From Deinococcales bacterium (GTDB taxonomy: Bacteria > Deinococcota > Deinococci > Deinococcales > JAAFIG01): a stretch of 64,000 bases of DNA. Location: positions 84,345 through 148,344 of the forward strand of contig JANXTZ010000044.1 in the NCBI GenBank assembly GCA_025352125.1, written 5' to 3'. Below the pieces are notes generated by a model. That model had not been told where the DNA came from. It saw only the letters and a program-made list of their open reading frames with translations, and searched no databases. The translations under genes and the position numbers were made by a program. Below are positions 32,959-42,180 of the stretch, piece after piece; position 1 is the first letter of the stretch; every line of letters starts with the position of its first letter.

Positions 32959-33479
32959 TCAAAGTCCGTGCTGCACAACCCAAAGATGCCGCCACAATCA
33001 TCAAAATTTACAACCAAGGCATTCGCGCTCGAGTGGCAACGTTTCAAACCCAAGAACGCACCCTTGCCGATATCCAAACTTGGTTTGAAAACCCAAAATA
33101 CCCGCTTCTGGTTGCACAGCTCGGGGATTCCGTGGTTGGTTGGATTCATGCCAGTCCGTACCGACCTGCCGCGTCAACTTGGTACGCTGGCATTGCCGAG
33201 TACAGCGTTTACGTTGCCAGCAGCGCTCACGGGCGGGGAATGGGCATGGCGCTGATGCTCGGGTTTTTTAAGGCGTGTCAAGCGGTTGGCATTTGGAAAC
33301 TTGTCTCGAGAATTTTTCCTGAAAATACGGCTTCGCTTGCGTTGTGCGCCAAAACTGGTTTCCGCCAAGTGGGTGTTTACCAGCGTCACGCCATGCAGGA
33401 TGGTGTTTGGCGCGATGTGGTGATTGTCGAAAAGTTACTCGAGCCACAACCGCCAACCCAAACACAATCGCTGCCATGA
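32955..33479 (+). CDS. Phosphinothricin-acetyltransferase-like GNAT enzyme
   Basis: A 174-aa GNAT enzyme of the Pat/YncA type: RAAQPKDAATIIKIYNQGI, VVGWIHASPYRP, EYSVYVASSAHGRGMGMALM (acetyl-CoA loop), FPENTASLALCAKTGFRQVGVYQRHA and WRDVVIVEKLL. Such enzymes acetylate phosphinothricin, methionine sulfoximine or related amino acids; the ArsN1 enzymes of ars operons belong to the same branch. The actual substrate is unknown. Start ATG overlaps the PIN gene stop. Confidence 0.85.
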   Translation: MIKVRAAQPKDAATIIKIYNQGIRARVATFQTQERTLADIQTWFENPKYPLLVAQLGDSVVGWIHASPYRPAASTWYAGIAEYSVYVASSAHGRGMGMALMLGFFKACQAVGIWKLVSRIFPENTASLALCAKTGFRQVGVYQRHAMQDGVWRDVVIVEKLLEPQPPTQTQSLP

Positions 33480-33618
33480 AAGTGCGAGCGCTCCAAAACC
33501 CGAGCTGAATCTGGCGAAGTTTAGATCACAAAGCCCGAAACTTGAAAAGCCCAAAGCTCAAAAATTTCAGAACGTCGTATCATGCTCGAGTGACCATTAT
33601 TTTTGCTCGGAGTCCATC

Positions 33619-34644
33619 ATGAAAGCCCTTTTCCTGGACGCTGCCAGCACTTTCAGGCTTGGCGAGTTTAACGATCCCGACGCGAACTCGAGCCTCAAAT
33701 TGCGGCTTCGGGTGCAGGCGGTCACGGTTTGCGGTTCGGATTTGCATTATTACAAAGAGGGTTCAATTGGCTCGAGTGTGGTGCATCAACCCGCCATTTT
33801 GGGTCACGAATTTTCGGGCATCGTTGACGATGAGCGCGGTGCGGAATTCGGTTTTCCCAAAGGCACACTGGTCGCCGTTGACCCCGCCGAACCGTGCGGA
33901 CACTGCGAATGGTGCGAGGCGGGACATGCCAACCTCTGTCCAAACGTCAAGTTCGCGGGTTCTGCCCCAATTCACGGTGCAATGCGCGAATTCTTTTATG
34001 CCAAACCGAGCAGCCTATTTAAAGTTCCCGATGGTTTTGATGCCGCCGATGCCGCCCTGCTCGAGCCTCTGGGCATTGCCATTCATGCGATAGACCTGGC
34101 AAAAATCAAACTTGGCGCGAGCGTCGCCGTGGTTGGTGGCGGCGCGATTGGCTTGCTGATCTTGCAGGTTGCCAGGCTTGTGGGCGCTGGCAGCGTTCAC
34201 GTCGTTGAACCTTTCGAGTACCGCCGCGAACTGGCGTTAAAACTCGGGGCGAACAGCGTTCATGCCAATCCCGCAAGCCTCCTCGAGCTGACCCAAAAAC
34301 GTGGTCTGGATGTGGTGCTCGAGGCGACCGATTCGCCAACAGGTCCGCAGGATGCCTGCACGGTTGCCCGAATTGGTGGCAAGGTTATCTTGGTTGGGAT
34401 TCCCGACGGTGACAGTTTTACCTTAACCGCCTCCAACGTTCGCCGCAAAGGCTTAAGCATCAAAATGTCGCGCCGCATGGGGCACGTTTACCCAAGGGCG
34501 ATTGATCTGGTCGCCAACAAACTGGTCAACGTCAAAGCCATCGCCACGCATCACTTCAGCCTCGAGAATGCTCCCCAAGCCTTTGCGCTTCAGGAAACCC
34601 GCAGCGATGGCGTCATCAAAAGCGTGATTCACCTCGAGGATTAA
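33619..34644 (+). CDS. Zinc-dependent sugar/polyol dehydrogenase (MDR family)
   Basis: A 341-aa medium-chain dehydrogenase. The catalytic zinc site is CGSDLHYYKEG with GHEFSGIV; the structural zinc site is CGHCEWCEAGHANLC; the NAD-binding motif is VAVVGGGAIGLLILQ. The family includes sorbitol and L-idonate dehydrogenases; the H-Y-Y-K-E-G signature supports polyol or sugar acid substrates. ATG 33619 has GGAG upstream; the long N-terminal extension of the open frame is not coding. Its stop overlaps the convergent DinB gene by 4 nt. Confidence 0.85.
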   Translation: MKALFLDAASTFRLGEFNDPDANSSLKLRLRVQAVTVCGSDLHYYKEGSIGSSVVHQPAILGHEFSGIVDDERGAEFGFPKGTLVAVDPAEPCGHCEWCEAGHANLCPNVKFAGSAPIHGAMREFFYAKPSSLFKVPDGFDAADAALLEPLGIAIHAIDLAKIKLGASVAVVGGGAIGLLILQVARLVGAGSVHVVEPFEYRRELALKLGANSVHANPASLLELTQKRGLDVVLEATDSPTGPQDACTVARIGGKVILVGIPDGDSFTLTASNVRRKGLSIKMSRRMGHVYPRAIDLVANKLVNVKAIATHHFSLENAPQAFALQETRSDGVIKSVIHLED

Positions 34645-35108
34645 AGCATCAGTATCATCTGCCTGATTGCGCCGACATGGTACGCCGTGTGCGCCAGTCC
34701 GACCATTGCGTCCGTGATGGGCTGGTCATCCCAGGTTTCTCGAGCTTTTACCAGTTCCAGAACGGTTTGGCATGTCTGACGTAAATTCTGCTTTAATTCT
34801 TGCCACTCGAGTTCGTTCACGGTTTTAAGCACCCAGCTTTGATCCCAGTCAAGCTTTCCAACGTCCTGTCCGCGAAGCGATTGCACGACCACCTTGCTCA
34901 GGTAAAAATTGGTGTGGAAGACATGCCCGGCGATGGTGGTCATGCCTGGTTTGAAAGAACCTGAAGCCTGATCTGCCGTGACGTGCTCGAGTGTCCCCAG
35001 CAGCCCGTTTGAGCGTCGATCCAGGTAATAGCCTTGCGGGTTGGAAAAGGTTTCCTCGAGTAAAACAATGATGTTGTTTGCAAAGTCTTCAAATTTGATG
35101 CTGTTCAT
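34641..35108 (-). CDS. DinB-family protein
   Basis: A 155-aa four-helix-bundle protein of the DinB/YfiT superfamily. It has the metal-binding histidines typical of the group (GHVFHTNFYLSKVV near the middle and AHTAYHVGAIRQMIL at the C-terminus). DinB-like proteins often act as thiol-dependent S-transferases, e.g. with bacillithiol or mycothiol, but this one cannot be assigned. GGAGGT precedes the ATG. It is convergent with the dehydrogenase. Confidence 0.78.
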   Translation of the reverse strand: MNSIKFEDFANNIIVLLEETFSNPQGYYLDRRSNGLLGTLEHVTADQASGSFKPGMTTIAGHVFHTNFYLSKVVVQSLRGQDVGKLDWDQSWVLKTVNELEWQELKQNLRQTCQTVLELVKARETWDDQPITDAMVGLAHTAYHVGAIRQMILML

Positions 35109-35231
35109 ACCAACCTCCAGAACAACCTTGCGGCGTTCCGATACTCGAGAGAAGCAATTGCCAATGAAGCTGAATACGGGCTGGTTGGTGAGCCTTCAGC
35201 ATGTCACGACTGACAGCCCGTTGCAAGCCAT

Positions 35232-35268
35232 AAAAAAAGTCCCTCAAGGATATCTCGAGGGACTTGAA
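35232..35268 (-). terminator. Terminator of tig
   Basis: AAGTCCCTC pairs with GAGGGACTT (35257-35265); the minus strand continues into a T-run. The same stem sequence is used again at 37597-37637. Confidence 0.85.
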
Positions 35269-35280
35269 GGTTAAATTTGA

Positions 35281-36522
35281 TTACTTGCTGAGGCGTGCAA
35301 TCGCAGTCTCCAAAGCTTTATCGCGGGTGACCACCGTGCGGTAATTCTCGAGACCGTCTTTGCCCAATGCCTCCAAGAGACGCGGGACGCTGACGCGGTT
35401 GGCTTGCGCGTAACCTGCCAGGGCAGCTTTCCATTCGTCTTCGGCTAAACTGACTTCCAAAATTTCGGTCAGTTTCTCGAGCGCCAGATCGTTGCGAACG
35501 CGGGTTGTGGCGTTGGTCGTGATGTCCTTCTCGAATTCCTCGAGCTTGCCTTCAACCTCCAAATACTTTTTGTAGGCATCCAGGGTCACGCCCTGGTTTT
35601 CCAGGTCGCGTCCAAGGTCAACCTCGAGCGCCTCACGACGGTTCCCGATCATGACCTCGGGAATCTCGAGAATTGCGCCTTCACCAAGTTTTTTGATGAA
35701 CTCGTCTTTGCGGTCTGTCACACCTTTTTGTACCGCCTGCGCCTCGAGATCAATCTTGACCCGAGCCAGCAGTTGTTCATGATTTTCGACGCCTTCAATG
35801 TTCAACCCTTTGATGAACTCCTCGTCGAGCGCTGGAACATTCTTGGCTTTGACTTCCGTTACCCGAACCTTGAGGGTCGAATCTTCATCTTCGCTCTCAG
35901 CGCCGCCCAATTGCACGTCCGCCTCATCACCCGCAACTTTGCCGATCAAAGCCGTCCGAACGCCCTCTTCGGCACGCTCGAGGTACACAGGATAGGTCTT
36001 GCCCGCATCCTCACCCTCGAGAATCTCGACATTCGCCAGATCGCTGGCTTCAATCGCGCGGTCCACGTTCTCGTAATCGGCTCGAGATTGACGAACCTCT
36101 TCAATGGCATTGGTTACATCTTCATCACCGATGGTTGGCGCTGCCGCCTCGAGTGTGAAACCCTCCCAGTTTGGCAGGGTCACGTCAGGGTAATTCTCGG
36201 CATCGACGGTAAATTCAAACTCGGTGTTCTCGGCAATCTCGCCCATGGTCACGTTGGCACTGACCGGCGCAAGTTTTAACTCAGTCACAGCGTTGCCGTA
36301 GGTGCGCTTGACCAGTTCTTGTCCGACCTCGTTCTTGACAAAATCTTCGCCAACCCGCTTCTCGATCACGCCTTTTGGTGCCTTGCCCGGACGAAACCCA
36401 GGAATTTTTACCTGATGCGACAACGCATTAAAAACGCCAGTATAAGCGTTGGACACCTCAGAGGCTGGCACGACGACCTTAAACTTCACCTTGTTACCGT
36501 TACGCTCGAGCAATTCCGCCAT
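35281..36522 (-). CDS. tig: Trigger factor
   Basis: A 413-aa ribosome-associated chaperone. The N-terminal ribosome-binding loop is GFRPGKAPKGVIEKR (the conserved GFRxGKxP motif). The middle domain has DEFIKKLGEGAILEIPEVM and the C-terminal helical arms follow, ending in a domain with the family's weakly conserved helices. It binds nascent chains at the exit tunnel; the FKBP-type insertion is present but divergent. It is a single gene with its own terminator, followed upstream by two tRNA genes. Confidence 0.93.
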   Translation of the reverse strand: MAELLERNGNKVKFKVVVPASEVSNAYTGVFNALSHQVKIPGFRPGKAPKGVIEKRVGEDFVKNEVGQELVKRTYGNAVTELKLAPVSANVTMGEIAENTEFEFTVDAENYPDVTLPNWEGFTLEAAAPTIGDEDVTNAIEEVRQSRADYENVDRAIEASDLANVEILEGEDAGKTYPVYLERAEEGVRTALIGKVAGDEADVQLGGAESEDEDSTLKVRVTEVKAKNVPALDEEFIKGLNIEGVENHEQLLARVKIDLEAQAVQKGVTDRKDEFIKKLGEGAILEIPEVMIGNRREALEVDLGRDLENQGVTLDAYKKYLEVEGKLEEFEKDITTNATTRVRNDLALEKLTEILEVSLAEDEWKAALAGYAQANRVSVPRLLEALGKDGLENYRTVVTRDKALETAIARLSK

Positions 36523-36621
36523 AATCGTACTCCTATACTCTGGTTTTCTTCAAAAAAATGAGCCAGGCATCTGCCCAGCCAGTCGGTCACGCATTCAAAT
36601 CCAACGTTGGGACTTCAAGCA

Positions 36622-36705
<84 letters not shown>

Positions 36706-36728
36706 GCAAACAACCTTACTGAAAAAAC

Positions 36729-36806
36729 TGGGGTGGATGAAGGGGTTCGAACCCTCGACCTCCGCTTCCACAGAGCAGCGCTCTAACCGACTGAGCTACA
36801 CCCACC
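36729..36806 (-). tRNA. tRNA-His (anticodon GUG)
   Basis: 78 nt including encoded CCA and the tRNA-His-specific extra G(-1) opposite C73. Acceptor GTGGGTG/CATCCAC, anticodon loop CTGTGGA (anticodon GTG), T-arm GGGTTCGAACCCC. It is 23 nt upstream of tRNA-Leu and co-oriented, so the two probably form one transcript. Confidence 0.95.
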
Positions 36807-36882
36807 AGACAAACCACCTTTTTCGGCAGCTTAGAGATTCTAGCCAGCAAAGCCCCAAGTGTCAAGGACGAGCCAGCCCAAA

Positions 36883-37572
36883 TTAAACCAAAAACTCGAG
36901 CGGCGGATGCTGAGAACGTTGCACCGTGAACTTCTCGGCAAATTTCACGCCCACGCTGCGCCCCAAACTGGCTCGAGAAGCCCTGAAATCATCGGGCGTC
37001 CACTCCCACTTGTAAAACGCCGCGTAATACGACTGGACTTTGGCGGCAAGCTCGAGCGTGTCCGAAATGTCCACATGCACCACCGGACGCGGAGATTCGC
37101 TCGCATGATACTGGTAAAACGAAACGCTCTTGCGGTGCGCCTCGAGGTTCACAAAACCATCCTCGCGCACGACCTTCGGAATTCGAGCCAGGGTTATGGC
37201 ATCAAAAGCAATTTTGGCGGTTGCCCTGTGGTCGGGGTGGCGGTTGAAATCGTCCCAGGTGATGATCGCATCGGGCTTGAACTCGCAGTACAACCGCGCC
37301 AACTCAAGTGCCTCCGCTCGAGAACCCATCATGCGCGTGTCGCCCATGTCAAAAAACTGGTAACTCGAGCCGATCATTTCCGCCACCTCGCGCCCGTGGT
37401 TTTCCCGCACCTGGCAGACTTCCTCATGCGGCGCATCACCAAATTGTGATGCAAGCTCGCCATAAGTCGTCCAGACCAACTTCACGGTGTCGCCTTGAGC
37501 CGCGTGCTTTGCCAGGGTGCCAGCGCAACCCATCTCGTCATCGGGGTGAGCAAAAATCGCAAGGATGTTCAT
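36883..37572 (-). CDS. PIG-L/LmbE family deacetylase
   Basis: A 229-aa zinc-dependent N-deacetylase of the PIG-L/LmbE family. The zinc motif is FAHPDDEMGCAGTLAKH and the distal motif is FNRHPDHRATAKI; GSRAEALELARLYCEF lies between. The family includes BshB (bacillithiol synthesis) and MshB. BshB-like activity is plausible in Deinococcota, but no other bacillithiol genes are present, so the substrate is left open. Confidence 0.85.
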   Translation of the reverse strand: MNILAIFAHPDDEMGCAGTLAKHAAQGDTVKLVWTTYGELASQFGDAPHEEVCQVRENHGREVAEMIGSSYQFFDMGDTRMMGSRAEALELARLYCEFKPDAIITWDDFNRHPDHRATAKIAFDAITLARIPKVVREDGFVNLEAHRKSVSFYQYHASESPRPVVHVDISDTLELAAKVQSYYAAFYKWEWTPDDFRASRASLGRSVGVKFAEKFTVQRSQHPPLEFLV

Positions 37573-37596
37573 GAAGAACAGTGTAACTCGAGGGGC

Positions 37597-37637
37597 GAAA
37601 AAAAGTCCCTCGAGGGTATGAAGGTTCGAGGGACTTT
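37597..37637 (-). terminator. Terminator of the TPR-SPOR-Rex-lipoprotein operon
   Basis: AAGTCCCTCGA (37603-37613) pairs with TCGAGGGACTT (37626-37636), followed on the minus strand by seven T. CTCGAG forms part of the stem. Confidence 0.85.
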
Positions 37638-37655
37638 GAAGAGAATGTTATAAAA

Positions 37656-39644
37656 CTAGGGAAGCTTAAAGACGGCTACAGCACCTGCCAAATTGTCAAT
37701 ACAACCATTGTTTAAATCTTCAAGCTGCGTGTTGAACCCCCAATTGCCCTGGGTATTAAAACCACTGCTAAAAGATACGCTGGTTGTCCCAGAAAAAGCA
37801 TTGATACCAAATGTGCGTAAACCAATAGGTGCAGTTATCCAATTTGCAACACGATAGCTATGTGTATTATCTAAACCAGTTGTAGATGCCGTAGCACTGC
37901 CTGGAGTAAGCTTATCACCTATATTATCAGGTCCATTTATGATTGGAAACCCAAATGTTGCCGCACATGTTAGATCATTACGTGCCAATTTCACTTTGAT
38001 CTCTTGGATGTTACGATTATTATCATTATCTTGTACAACCAAGCGCATAGTATAAATACCATCTGGCAAAAATGGAGTCCCGTCAGCATCAAAACTAAGA
38101 AGCACTGTTGCGGAAGTCACTGCTGGAGTATAGGCTTGGTATTGCTCTAAAGCGTCAACAGGTCCTAATAATCCACAAGAAACACAAGTCAAACGTAATT
38201 CTGCTGAAACAATACCCTTATCATCACTGATAGCTCCAACAATAAAGCCAGATGTTTGACTAAAGATGGGCAATGGACTTGTATCCAATTGTTGTTGGTT
38301 GGTGGCAAGGCGAACAGGATGAGTGATTATCACTGCTGGTGGTGTTAAGTTCGTGTTGATATTTTTGACTGTAATGGTGTCACTTATATCTCGAGGAGCG
38401 GTTTCGCCAGTAACATTTACTGTTACTGTTGCTTTAATTGTGTATAAATCATTTGGGAAATTATTTAAATCAAAAGAAGCGGTTGTAAAGTTATTGGTCA
38501 CTCCCGCTTGACCACTTAAAGCGATTGTTCTTTTGCCAATTGACGTTTGGCGGTAGTCGAAGAATTCGACACTTAAGTCGTTTACATATGTGTAATCACT
38601 TGAACGTTTCAAGATATTGACTGTAACAGGAATTGCACCCGTCAAAATGGCATTATTGCTTGGTGAGGTAATTTGTAACACTGGACCAAGCACATTCAAA
38701 ACCGTGACTGTAACTGTACTTGAAGTTGTCACCAAACCAGATTTATCAGTTGCTCGAGCAGCAAGAACCAACGGACCATTGGGGAATTTTGTTGTGTCCA
38801 CACTAAATGATGGACTTGCTACTCCGCTACTGGTAGCAATTGGATTGCCATTTGCAATCAAATCGACAGTGGCAATTCCGCTTGTGTCAGCCGCATTTGC
38901 AGTAACGGTGAGTGTTCCATTAACCGTTGAACCTGCTATGGGACTTGAAATACTCACCGTAGGAGCTTGACCATCACCAATGACCTTATTAATTGTTAAT
39001 GCTGTTGTGTACTGTGTTACGTTACCTGCGTTGTCAATGACGCCAAACACAACAGTCACAGGTGCAGTGTTAACAGCAACAGTTGTACTAGTGGTGTTGG
39101 TATCACTTTGAGCAATAACGTTTGTACCAATTTTAATATAAGTACGCAGAACATCAGGATCACTCGAGGTTACTGCCAAGTCAACATTTGAATTGGCAGT
39201 TACAATTACACTTAAGGCTGTTCCTGTTGGGTTAGCAATTGTTGTACCGCCCACAATGATGCTCGAGGCTTGAGGAGCAACTGAATCTACAGTTACGATC
39301 TTGCTGGTTTCACTTGTTCCGCCAGCACTAGTAGCAGTGGCTTTAATGACTGCACCATTGTTTACACCTGCATAACCACATAAAGTCTTATAGCTCACTC
39401 CAGTCGTTACAGGTGTCGCGCCATTAAAACATTGAACATCAGAAATACGATCAGCGCTGCTCGAGACACTCGAGCGAACTACGGCGACAAAATTTGCAGG
39501 AACTGTGGTGCTGTTGGCAGGAATCGTCACACCACTTTGGGTGTTAACAAACCCAGTGAATTCCACACTCGGTTTTGTTATTGGGTCTGTCGGGGTGTTA
39601 CAGGCTGCTAACGCAACCAAGGCAAGAAGGGCAAATCTCTTCAT
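37656..39644 (-). CDS. Lipoprotein with repeated Ig-like/cadherin-like domains
   Basis: A 662-aa protein with a signal peptide and lipobox (LAAC). Repeated beta domains of about 85-100 aa carry the GSTVNGTLTVTANAADTSGIATV-type signature of bacterial Ig-like modules, quoted here as representative (see also ITHPVRL and IPVTVNI repeats). The C-terminal 100 aa differ and end GAVAVFKLP. It is probably surface exposed and adhesive or structural. Base composition is more AT-rich than its neighbours, and CTCGAG sites are scarcer. It is last in the operon with Rex, 8 nt after the preceding lipoprotein. Confidence 0.75.
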   Translation of the reverse strand: MKRFALLALVALAACNTPTDPITKPSVEFTGFVNTQSGVTIPANSTTVPANFVAVVRSSVSSSADRISDVQCFNGATPVTTGVSYKTLCGYAGVNNGAVIKATATSAGGTSETSKIVTVDSVAPQASSIIVGGTTIANPTGTALSVIVTANSNVDLAVTSSDPDVLRTYIKIGTNVIAQSDTNTTSTTVAVNTAPVTVVFGVIDNAGNVTQYTTALTINKVIGDGQAPTVSISSPIAGSTVNGTLTVTANAADTSGIATVDLIANGNPIATSSGVASPSFSVDTTKFPNGPLVLAARATDKSGLVTTSSTVTVTVLNVLGPVLQITSPSNNAILTGAIPVTVNILKRSSDYTYVNDLSVEFFDYRQTSIGKRTIALSGQAGVTNNFTTASFDLNNFPNDLYTIKATVTVNVTGETAPRDISDTITVKNINTNLTPPAVIITHPVRLATNQQQLDTSPLPIFSQTSGFIVGAISDDKGIVSAELRLTCVSCGLLGPVDALEQYQAYTPAVTSATVLLSFDADGTPFLPDGIYTMRLVVQDNDNNRNIQEIKVKLARNDLTCAATFGFPIINGPDNIGDKLTPGSATASTTGLDNTHSYRVANWITAPIGLRTFGINAFSGTTSVSFSSGFNTQGNWGFNTQLEDLNNGCIDNLAGAVAVFKLP

Positions 39645-39652
39645 GGTGCTCC

Positions 39653-40252
39653 TTATTTCGTGTTCTCGAGAGGATATTGAACGTTTTTGATGATCGTAAA
39701 TTGACGATTCGCGCCATTGGCATCTTGTATTTTAAAAGTGATTTCAGCTTTCCAATTGGTTGGGTCGCCCCCTGCTCGAGCACGTTCTGTTAAGTAAGCG
39801 CTGGCAACTTCGCCAGTAATCAAACGTTGTGGGTCGCCATTGGTAATTGGACCTAGGACGTATTGGAGGTTTTTACTGCCAATAAGTGGGCATTGGTTTC
39901 CAACTCCAGCGTCACAGCTTCGACCAGGTTCGACAACGACGCCAAGACCTTCGTCAAAACCAGTAATCGTTTGTCCGTTGAATTGCAGTGGGTTGTTGGA
40001 TTGATCCAAATAACGTACGGTATAACCGCTCACAACCCCACCAATAGCGCCAGCAATGGCTTGGAATTGGACACTAGGAGCGATCAGGGTAATGGTTGTT
40101 TGTTTGGTTACTGCGTCGGTGGTGGTAAAAAACCCTACCCCTGGTTTAATGTTAGCAACGTAATCTGCGGTGGGAAGAAAATTGGTTTCTCGAGTCGTAC
40201 AACTCGAAAGAAGTGCTGCAACTGCCAAAACCGCAATGCTTGTGAATTTCAT
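39653..40252 (-). CDS. Small lipoprotein of unknown function
   Basis: A 199-aa protein with a signal peptide and lipobox LSSC (MKFTSIAVLAVAALLSSC). The mature part is beta-rich, with ITLIAPSVQFQAIAGAIGG and a C-terminal FKIQDANGANRQFTIIKNV strand pair, suggesting an Ig-like fold. I recognise no named family. The start overlaps the rex stop by 4 nt (ATGA), so its expression is coupled to Rex. It is probably a partner of the large lipoprotein encoded next. Confidence 0.65.
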   Translation of the reverse strand: MKFTSIAVLAVAALLSSCTTRETNFLPTADYVANIKPGVGFFTTTDAVTKQTTITLIAPSVQFQAIAGAIGGVVSGYTVRYLDQSNNPLQFNGQTITGFDEGLGVVVEPGRSCDAGVGNQCPLIGSKNLQYVLGPITNGDPQRLITGEVASAYLTERARAGGDPTNWKAEITFKIQDANGANRQFTIIKNVQYPLENTK

Positions 40253-40929
40253 TCCTCGTCCTCCTTGAGAGCCTTTAAGTGTGGGTTGAGTATGTAAAAC
40301 GCCAGTCTTTTCATGCCCGCCATAAAGTCCACTTGTTCTACCGCGACATCTTCTCCAACCTCGAGTACGGTTGGTGCGAAATTCAGGATACCCTTAATTC
40401 CGGCTTTGATCAGTGCATCTGCCGCATCCTGGGCTTTTTCGACGGGAACGGTTAAGAATCCCATGTCAATGTTTTGCTCGCGCACGAGTTGCTCGAGGTC
40501 ATTCACGTGGCTGACGGTGATTCCGTGCATGGTCATGCCAATTTTGGCGGGATCAATGTCGAACAGTCCTTTCAGGTTGAAGTCGTAGAGGTTGTTTTCT
40601 TTGTAGCCTGGGTAGTCTGCCAGGGCTTGTCCGAGTCTGCCCATGCCGATGATGACCACATTCCAGTGGCGGTTGAGTCCGAGGATGCGTTGCAATTCGC
40701 GGCGCAGCGTTAATACGGTGTAACCCATGCCGCGCGTGCCGAAACGTCCAAAGTACGCCAAGTCTTTGCGCACCTGGAAGGCGCTGACCTGGGCTTCTTC
40801 GGCGAGTTGATCTGAACTGGTGCGGTTAACCCCTGATTTCTCGAGGTTGGTGAGAATGCGAAGGTAGGTGACCAGTCTGGAGATGGTCGCGGTTGGGATG
40901 CTGAGTTCTGTTTTTTGAGTTTGTGCCAT
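40249..40929 (-). CDS. rex: Redox-sensing transcriptional repressor Rex
   Basis: A 226-aa NADH-responsive repressor. The N-terminal winged helix reads IPTATISRLVTYLRIL...SSDQLAEEAQVSAFQVRKDL, then YFGRFGTRGMGYTV; the Rossmann domain has IIGMGRLGQAL (GxGxxG), FDIDPAKIG, and VPVEKAQDAADALIKAGIKG. The start at 40929 leaves only 4 nt to the SPOR gene stop. Rex usually represses respiratory and fermentation genes when NADH is high; here it is embedded in an envelope operon. No Rex operator was recognised by eye. Confidence 0.93.
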   Translation of the reverse strand: MAQTQKTELSIPTATISRLVTYLRILTNLEKSGVNRTSSDQLAEEAQVSAFQVRKDLAYFGRFGTRGMGYTVLTLRRELQRILGLNRHWNVVIIGMGRLGQALADYPGYKENNLYDFNLKGLFDIDPAKIGMTMHGITVSHVNDLEQLVREQNIDMGFLTVPVEKAQDAADALIKAGIKGILNFAPTVLEVGEDVAVEQVDFMAGMKRLAFYILNPHLKALKEDEE

Positions 40930-40933
40930 AATT

Positions 40934-42133
40934 TTATCGTATTGTAAAGGGCTGGAGTCCCCGAGTTCGCAGATCGTTGCGGGCCAGCTCGAGTGGTGTG
41001 CCGGTGAGCGGTCCAATGATGACGCGGGTCACTCCGTTGGAAGACACCCGCAACCTGGCAGTGTAACCAGCTTTGCGCAGGTTAATGAGCAGTGGACTGG
41101 CGCTGGCGGCGTTTTTGAATGCGCCAACTTGCAGGTAGCCAGTCTCGATCTTTGAATTGGTTTCGGTTTTTTGAACCACATTTTTGCTGGCAGTCATCGA
41201 CGCTTTAAGGGGTTGTTTTGCCAGGGTAGAATTCAGGGTTGCGGGTTTGCTGCTCGAGCCTTCCATGATTTTTCGTGGTGTGGCGGTTTTTTTATTGTTC
41301 ACGCTGCCCGAACGTGATCCGTCTGGACGGTAGAGTACTGCGCCTGGGTAAACATTTCTCAGTCTGGCAAAAGCACTTTCGGCATTTCCTTGACCGCTGT
41401 AAGGTCCAACAATCACCAAGTACAGGTATTGCGACAGCACGGCTCGAGCTGGGAAACCCTGATTGCGAACCTGGGCGGCAAAAGTCTCGGCTCGAGGTTT
41501 GGTTTTGTAACTGCCGACCACAATACGGTAACTGCTGAGGTATGAAGTTCTCGAGCTTGATGAACTGGTTTGCGTGACGGGTTTTGTTGGTTTGACGTTT
41601 GATATTTTGGCAGTGGTCGCTCGAGGTTTGATGTTTGCAACTGATGATTCGGTTTTTGAAGTTGGTTTGACGGGTGTGGATGTTCGAGGTTTGGTGTTGG
41701 GCACAAGCGGTTTTTGAGCAGTTGTTTGAAGGTTTGGAACTGCGGCAACATTAATTGGTTTGGTATTTGCAGGCTTGGCGCTTGGTTCAACTGCTGGTTT
41801 GGTGGCGCTCGAGTTTGTGGGTTTTGAGGTGCTCGAGATTACAGGTTTGACTGCTGGTTTGGTTGCAGCGCTCGAGGTTGCAGGTTTTGTTGCAGTGACA
41901 GCTTGGGTTGGTTTTTTGGTCGTGGCAGGAATTTCTGGGCTGTTGGACTTGGTTGTGTTGTTTGGTGGTTTTGCAATCGGGGTGCTGACATTTGTTGGTG
42001 CGCTGGTCACGGTGTTGCTGGCGGGTTTGAACAATTTCCCGCCACTCAGCAGCAAGAACAGCACGGCTGCAATCACTGCGGCAATCAACAACGCCATGAG
42101 CAGATCAACCCAGTTGCGTCTTAAAAACCCCAT
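40934..42133 (-). CDS. SPOR-domain membrane protein
   Basis: About 399 aa: a short cytoplasmic start, one membrane helix (LLMALLIAAVIAAVLFLLL), a long Ser/Thr/Pro/Lys-rich linker of about 160 aa with repeated KPA/TKP patterns, and two C-terminal SPOR domains (YRIVVGSYKTKPRAETFAAQ...; GYLQVGAFKNAASASPLLI...). SPOR domains bind denuded septal peptidoglycan, so a cell-division or wall role is likely. ATG 42133 is preferred because GGAG lies upstream. It follows the TPR gene by 47 nt. Confidence 0.82.
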   Translation of the reverse strand: MGFLRRNWVDLLMALLIAAVIAAVLFLLLSGGKLFKPASNTVTSAPTNVSTPIAKPPNNTTKSNSPEIPATTKKPTQAVTATKPATSSAATKPAVKPVISSTSKPTNSSATKPAVEPSAKPANTKPINVAAVPNLQTTAQKPLVPNTKPRTSTPVKPTSKTESSVANIKPRATTAKISNVKPTKPVTQTSSSSSRTSYLSSYRIVVGSYKTKPRAETFAAQVRNQGFPARAVLSQYLYLVIVGPYSGQGNAESAFARLRNVYPGAVLYRPDGSRSGSVNNKKTATPRKIMEGSSSKPATLNSTLAKQPLKASMTASKNVVQKTETNSKIETGYLQVGAFKNAASASPLLINLRKAGYTARLRVSSNGVTRVIIGPLTGTPLELARNDLRTRGLQPFTIR

Positions 42134-42180
42134 GAAACGCTCCAAAACGGCTTAAGGTTCATGCTGGCAACACCCATGAA

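Noticed and set aside
41760..42155. 131-codon plus-strand frame opposite the SPOR gene
   Set aside because: Low-complexity shadow of the Ser/Thr/Lys/Pro-rich linker of the real minus-strand gene.
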